Of a DNA stretch of 53,633 bases, positions 50,892-53,633 are shown in pieces. Origin of the DNA: Candidatus Aegiribacteria sp. (GTDB taxonomy: Bacteria > Fermentibacterota > Fermentibacteria > Fermentibacterales > JCC-6); the NCBI GenBank assembly GCA_021108005.1, contig JAIORS010000169.1, forward strand, positions 1-53,633, given 5' to 3'. The notes beneath the pieces are model-generated. The model was given only the letters and a program-made list of their open reading frames with translations, ran no database searches and had not been told where the DNA came from. Numbering within the stretch: position 1 is the first letter of the stretch; each line of letters starts with the position of its first letter. The translations under genes were made by a program, and so were the position numbers.

Positions 50892-51668
50892 GTGTCAATA
50901 CTTATTGTAGAACTTCTAGATTGCGGTATTGTCTTTGGTGCTGATCAAAATGTTGACATTCCCAATCAAGATGATCCAAATAAAGAAATAAAAATATTCA
51001 AGTGGCCCCGGGAAGATGTTCTGTTTGGGTATGTTGGAGTTGCAAGATTGGGGGGATTAGACATAAAAAAATGGTTAGATAGCCAACTTTCACAATTTAC
51101 AAACAGAATGAGATTATCAGAAATAGCAGAGCATCTAAGGGATCAAATCGAGAAGCAATATTTAGAGGATAATTATTCTACTAATCCACCACTTATTGTT
51201 CATCTAGGAGGTTATGAATATTCAGAGTGGGGTTATATTCCTCAGATATGGCATATAGCTAATGTGAAAAGGCTTGGTAGATTCAATTACCTTGAGTTTA
51301 CGAGAGAATTCTACTGTGTGGATGGTTTCGCTGTAGAAATGAGGAAAAGAGAAGTATCGGATTTAGAAATACAGGATTATCTTTGTGTACTAGCTAAGCA
51401 ATTCAATCCATTTTGGTTTCATCAGGGCTTTGACTATATGGCCTTTAATATACTTGAACAAGCAGTCAAGCAAGCATATAAAGGTCTATGCTCAGTACAT
51501 CCTGATTCTGATTTTGTATTACCCCGGAATATTGAAGATTGGGAGAAACAAGTCCGATTTTCAATTCTCATGTATGGAGCGTATTTTCAGGCATATAAAC
51601 CAAGAAATGAACAATACGTCGGAGGTGAAGCTGATACTCTTGCAATACCATGGCCAAAATTCAAGTAA
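50892..51668 (+). CDS. Proteasome-beta/HslV-like Ntn hydrolase
   Basis: The 258-aa protein begins M-SILIVELLDCGIVFGADQN. Counting from Ser2 as residue 1 (Met is normally removed before Ser), Asp falls at 17 (GADQ) and Lys at 33 (EIKIFKW), the positions of the catalytic Thr1-Asp17-Lys33 set of proteasome beta subunits; a Gly-rich turn (FGYVGVARLGG) follows as in the beta fold near Gly47. The nucleophile would be Ser instead of Thr. The C-terminal about 100 residues (DYMAFNILEQAVKQAYKGL...) may correspond to the helical layer plus an extension. The start is a GTG after GGATA. No AAA+ unfoldase of Clp/HslU type is next to it. The assignment rests on motif register, not on alignment. Confidence 0.6.
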   Translation: MSILIVELLDCGIVFGADQNVDIPNQDDPNKEIKIFKWPREDVLFGYVGVARLGGLDIKKWLDSQLSQFTNRMRLSEIAEHLRDQIEKQYLEDNYSTNPPLIVHLGGYEYSEWGYIPQIWHIANVKRLGRFNYLEFTREFYCVDGFAVEMRKREVSDLEIQDYLCVLAKQFNPFWFHQGFDYMAFNILEQAVKQAYKGLCSVHPDSDFVLPRNIEDWEKQVRFSILMYGAYFQAYKPRNEQYVGGEADTLAIPWPKFK

Positions 51669-51729
51669 TTTGAGTTCTTTAGCAGATTACAAAGCATAAC
51701 TATTAATTCATATAAGGAAGGGGCAGACA

Positions 51730-52035
51730 ATGGGTGAATGGGCTGATTATTGTATAGTTGCAATTAGATATGGAAATTCACGCAAAGAAATTTCACATCT
51801 TAAGGTGAGAAGAGATCTCTCTAGTCATTTTGGATCTCCTGAAACTTGGACAAAGGAAGAGACTAGAATAAAGATCACAGACTTCTTCAGGGATATAATT
51901 ACCATGACTTATGATGGTGAAAATTGGAATAAAGGAGCAAAGGTTCAAGCTGTAAGAATTGATAATAACTATTATCTCCGAACAAATGCGAATAGTATCA
52001 AGGAAGATAACCTTGGAGAACTTCCTGAATTCTAA
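51730..52035 (+). CDS. DUF3892-like small protein
   Basis: The 101-aa protein has the general layout I associate with DUF3892: an N-terminal strand (DYCIVAIRYGNSRKEISHLKV), a helix beginning TKEETRIKITDFF, and the ending NNYYLRTNANSIKEDNLGELPEF, close to the family's yLrT...DNL..LP ending. The function of that family is unknown. A strong AAGGAAGGGG lies before the ATG. Fourth gene of the cassette, 61 bases after the hydrolase gene. Confidence 0.6.
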   Translation: MGEWADYCIVAIRYGNSRKEISHLKVRRDLSSHFGSPETWTKEETRIKITDFFRDIITMTYDGENWNKGAKVQAVRIDNNYYLRTNANSIKEDNLGELPEF

Positions 52036-52091
52036 AAGAAGAGGGTTCAGTTCCTATTGAGATTATGTAGAGTAAAATAGTCTGGAAAAAC

Positions 52092-52814
52092 ATGTCAGAA
52101 GTTCCTAATAAAACTGAATCAAGGGCAAACTGGTCGCTGGGAATGTCCATACTAGCATTAGTAGTGTCAATAATAGCTGGGATTTACTTTCCATATTTTC
52201 TGGAAGATCGCGAACTTTCTTTACTAACATCCGGTTTTAGTTATATCACTCACACAACTATAGAGAATGATAGCACAATAACGAATATTCTTGCCTGCGA
52301 TCTCACATTTACTAATAATGGTAATCGAACAGAAGTTGTCCTAAGTACGAAGTTTGTCTTACCTTTTTTCCTTAACTTTTGTGAGTTCGCTGGATTTTAC
52401 TGGAATGTGCAGTACCAGCAGGTCCAGTTACCTCCGTTTTCTATCAAACCTGGAGAAAAACTGGTATTTAGACTAGAGCAACTCATTGATGATAATGCTA
52501 TTCTTGGGCCATCCATCAATAATCCAGGCTATACTGGATTTGGCTTTAATCTGGCAAATAGGATAATTGCGCTTGAAGTTTTACTGGTCGGGCAATATGG
52601 AGTACCCCAATTTAACGTAATTCCAATTGCAGGGGCATTCCTCAATCCAAACACTTCGAATTTATCTTGGAGACTATTTTCGAGTTTTGATGATTTCTAC
52701 AGTTATGGTGGTGTGACGCTTACTAGAAATCTACTTGATACAGAACACTTCGCATGGGAATATTTCCCTAAACGAGATGCTCCATATATTCAAAATAACA
52801 CTCTTGTACATTAG
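52092..52814 (+). CDS. Membrane-anchored protein of the cassette
   Basis: The 240-aa protein has one N-terminal membrane helix (about 14-36, NWSLGMSILALVVSIIAGIYFPYF) followed by a beta-rich domain with CDLTFTNNGNRTEVVLST and LPPFSIKPGEKLVFRL, the pattern of an Ig-like or bacterial-surface fold. No catalytic motif is seen. It would sit on the outer face of the cytoplasmic membrane or be cytoplasmic, depending on helix orientation. GGA lies before the ATG. Last gene of the cassette. Confidence 0.6.
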   Translation: MSEVPNKTESRANWSLGMSILALVVSIIAGIYFPYFLEDRELSLLTSGFSYITHTTIENDSTITNILACDLTFTNNGNRTEVVLSTKFVLPFFLNFCEFAGFYWNVQYQQVQLPPFSIKPGEKLVFRLEQLIDDNAILGPSINNPGYTGFGFNLANRIIALEVLLVGQYGVPQFNVIPIAGAFLNPNTSNLSWRLFSSFDDFYSYGGVTLTRNLLDTEHFAWEYFPKRDAPYIQNNTLVH

Positions 52815-52842
52815 CACTAGATAATTTGTATGGATTACATCG

Positions 52843-52889
52843 TGAAATAACTATTTCATCTCGAGATGCGTCAACTAGCGTACTAGTTG
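52843..52889. repeat. Two short palindromes after the cassette
   Basis: TGAAATA-ac-TATTTCA (52843-52858) and CAACTAG-cgta-CTAGTTG (52872-52889) are perfect 7-bp inverted repeats. Neither has a T-run. They may end the cassette transcript or be recombinase-related sites near the island's right end. The rest of 52815-52953 shows no gene. Confidence 0.5.
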
Positions 52890-52953
52890 TTAAAGCGTCC
52901 ACTACGGTCCACTATCTCATCATTCTAGAACCCTAATTTCAACATTGGTACAA

Positions 52954-52982
52954 GTTCGGAAAGTGTCCAATACCGGGTACCA
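52954..52982 (+). repeat. Copy A of a 29-bp direct repeat, at the proposed right attachment site
   Basis: Matches 53517-53545 at 23 of 29 positions (shared core AGTGTC and GGGTACCA). Its end continues into TACCAAAG, shared with the tRNA-Arg 3' junction. A shorter, weaker relative (AGCGTCCACTACGG) lies at about 52893. Confidence 0.55.
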
Positions 52983-53023
52983 AAGAAAACGGAGCGGCGG
53001 GAACCACCTCTCCGGTTTTCTTT
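52982..53023 (+). terminator. Strong terminator, probably the displaced end of the tRNA operon
   Basis: AAAGAAAACGGAG pairs with CTCCGGTTTTCTTT (one bulge) around a 15-base loop, giving 13 pairs with T-rich descending arm. It follows directly on the TACCAAAG that also follows tRNA-Arg at the left end. Confidence 0.75.
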
Positions 53024-53065
53024 AATGCGCTGTGGATTCGGACTTCAGATCGCAGATCTGACTGG

Positions 53066-53131
53066 TGAGTTTATCCTGAGCGAGTGAAACGAGTCGAAGG
53101 GAATCCCGTCGGGGGTAGACGTACAAACTCA
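53066..53131. repeat. Imperfect palindromic intergenic repeat
   Basis: TGAGTTT (53066-53072) and AAACTCA (53125-53131) enclose TCCTGAGCGAGTG and CGAGTCGAAGGG, words that recur in the dispersed repeats of many unrelated bacterial genomes. Only one copy is present in the window. No open frame is associated with it. Confidence 0.45.
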
Positions 53132-53147
53132 TCAAACTGGAGTGTAT

Positions 53148-53438
53148 TCAAGAGATAACCTTTATTGGATGTTCGAACTCATTACTTAACTCGAATGAAA
53201 TGCTACCAATTCTCATATGATTGATGCCCTCGTTGCCATAATCAGTGAAAAGACGAAGTCTATCCCCAGCAGTTGCAGGAGTACAACCAGCTTCCATCCA
53301 ATCATCTCTATTCATCGAAACAAGCTCAGATGCCATTTTTTTAGAAACAAGGAATTTTGATGCATCAGGATTCTTGTCCATTAAATCATTTAACTGTGCA
53401 AAAAAAGCATTTGCTGGTGTCTTGTACTGTTGAGACAT
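53148..53438 (-). CDS. Small hypothetical protein
   Basis: The 96-aa product (MSQQYKTPANAFFAQLNDLM...) has a helical first half and a strand-rich second half (MRIGSISFELSNEFEHPIKVIS). No family, signal or membrane segment is recognised. GGAAAA precedes the ATG. A half copy of the XRE operator (TGTTCAGT, 53452-53459) lies just upstream, which could mean that the gene belongs to a related element and not to the old chromosome. It lies between the two 29-bp direct repeats. Confidence 0.5.
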   Translation of the reverse strand: MSQQYKTPANAFFAQLNDLMDKNPDASKFLVSKKMASELVSMNRDDWMEAGCTPATAGDRLRLFTDYGNEGINHMRIGSISFELSNEFEHPIKVIS

Positions 53439-53516
53439 TGTTTTTCCTTTCTGTTCAGTGATATTTTCAATGACTATTACAATAGAATATACCCGATACC
53501 CGTTTCTAAGGAAAAA

Positions 53517-53545
53517 GTTCTAAGAGTGTCTACTACGGGGTACCA
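53517..53545 (+). repeat. Copy B of the 29-bp direct repeat
   Basis: Partner of 52954-52982 (23 of 29). The two copies enclose the terminator, the palindromic repeat and the gene at 53148, about 530 bases. The remaining sequence to the window end (53546-53633) shows nothing that I recognise. Confidence 0.5.
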
Positions 53546-53633
53546 TATTCCAGAATTTTCGAAATTCTCCGAAAATGACGGCTCTACACCATTAACAGGG
53601 GCACCTATCCAATTTAAGCACATAAGGCTCTGA

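Larger units (their letters stand above)
45692..52985. mobile_element. Integrated genomic island at tRNA-Arg
   Basis: The left end is fixed by the tRNA-Arg 3' end and the recombinase. The right end is placed near 52981 because TACCAAAG, which follows the CGGG of the tRNA acceptor at 45688, recurs at 52978 after CGGG, and directly after it comes a strong terminator that fits as the displaced end of the tRNA operon. The interior (about 7.3 kb) is visibly AT-richer than the dcw and rnf regions and carries recombinase, AAA+ ATPase, XRE repressor, small unknown genes and a five-gene cassette. No conjugation, capsid or portal genes are seen, so it is a small integrative element that may depend on a helper. 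Confidence 0.65.

Noticed and set aside
53430-53633. A 67-codon plus-strand frame at the right edge
   Set aside because: It has no ribosome binding site, crosses the 29-bp repeat and has no recognisable features.
1-53633. CRISPR arrays, rRNA genes and in-frame UGA (selenocysteine) codons
   Set aside because: No regularly spaced repeats, no rRNA segments and no gene interrupted by TGA with clear homology on both sides were found.

Overview
The window reads as a chromosomal segment of an anaerobic, Gram-negative-type bacterium that I cannot place with certainty. Evidence for the lifestyle is a full-length pyruvate:ferredoxin oxidoreductase, a complete Rnf ion-pumping complex with a many-cluster RnfB, and selenocysteine insertion genes. 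Evidence for the envelope is MurE with the DNPR signature of the meso-diaminopimelate enzyme, a capsule/exopolysaccharide operon, and a gingipain-like (C25) secreted peptidase with a C-terminal sorting-type domain. This combination is seen in uncultured FCB-group lineages such as Fermentibacterota; that placement is an inference from gene content only.

Layout. 1-6500: a truncated zinc-ribbon methyltransferase, a DUF4416 gene, an arylamine N-acetyltransferase (NAT), the C25 peptidase and a YhcC-type radical SAM gene, with decayed duplicate pieces of the NAT and radical SAM genes on either side of the peptidase. 6600-11560: asnS and nifJ. 11622-12740: a small HUH (Y1) transposase unit bounded by 27-bp inverted repeats, lying against the 3' end of tmRNA (ssrA, 12746-13095). 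13227-15157: rpmB and a second radical SAM gene. 15255-30540: one tightly packed dcw operon on the minus strand (mraZ-rsmH-ftsL-ftsI-murE-murF-mraY-murD-ftsW-murG-murC-ftsQ-ftsA-ftsZ) driven from a promoter overlapped by MraZ boxes. 30788-36055: ugd, a WbpA/WecC-type dehydrogenase, an SLBB export protein and a Wzc-like tyrosine kinase. 36125-45276: nrdR, then rnfCDGEAB running by 4-base overlap into selA-selB. 45361-45691: a tRNA operon (His, Lys, Arg).

From the tRNA-Arg(TCT) 3' end to about 52985 the sequence changes character: AT-richer, many hypothetical genes, and a large serine recombinase whose last codons are the antisense of the tRNA. This is an integrated island. Its left half holds the recombinase, an AAA+ ATPase with a likely C-terminal winged helix, two small genes and an XRE repressor with matching 20-bp operators at two promoters. 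Its right half is a five-gene cassette on the opposite strand: a three-helix membrane protein, a Ser/Thr-rich small protein, a proteasome-beta-like Ntn hydrolase, a DUF3892-like protein and a membrane-anchored protein.

The strongest candidate for something new is that cassette. After removal of the initiator Met, the 258-aa protein places Ser, Asp and Lys at positions 1, 17 and 33, the exact spacing of the proteasome beta catalytic residues. A second oddity is the tmRNA, whose expected resume codon is followed almost at once by a stop. The window ends in a terminator that probably belonged to the tRNA operon before integration, some repeats, and one small unrecognised gene.
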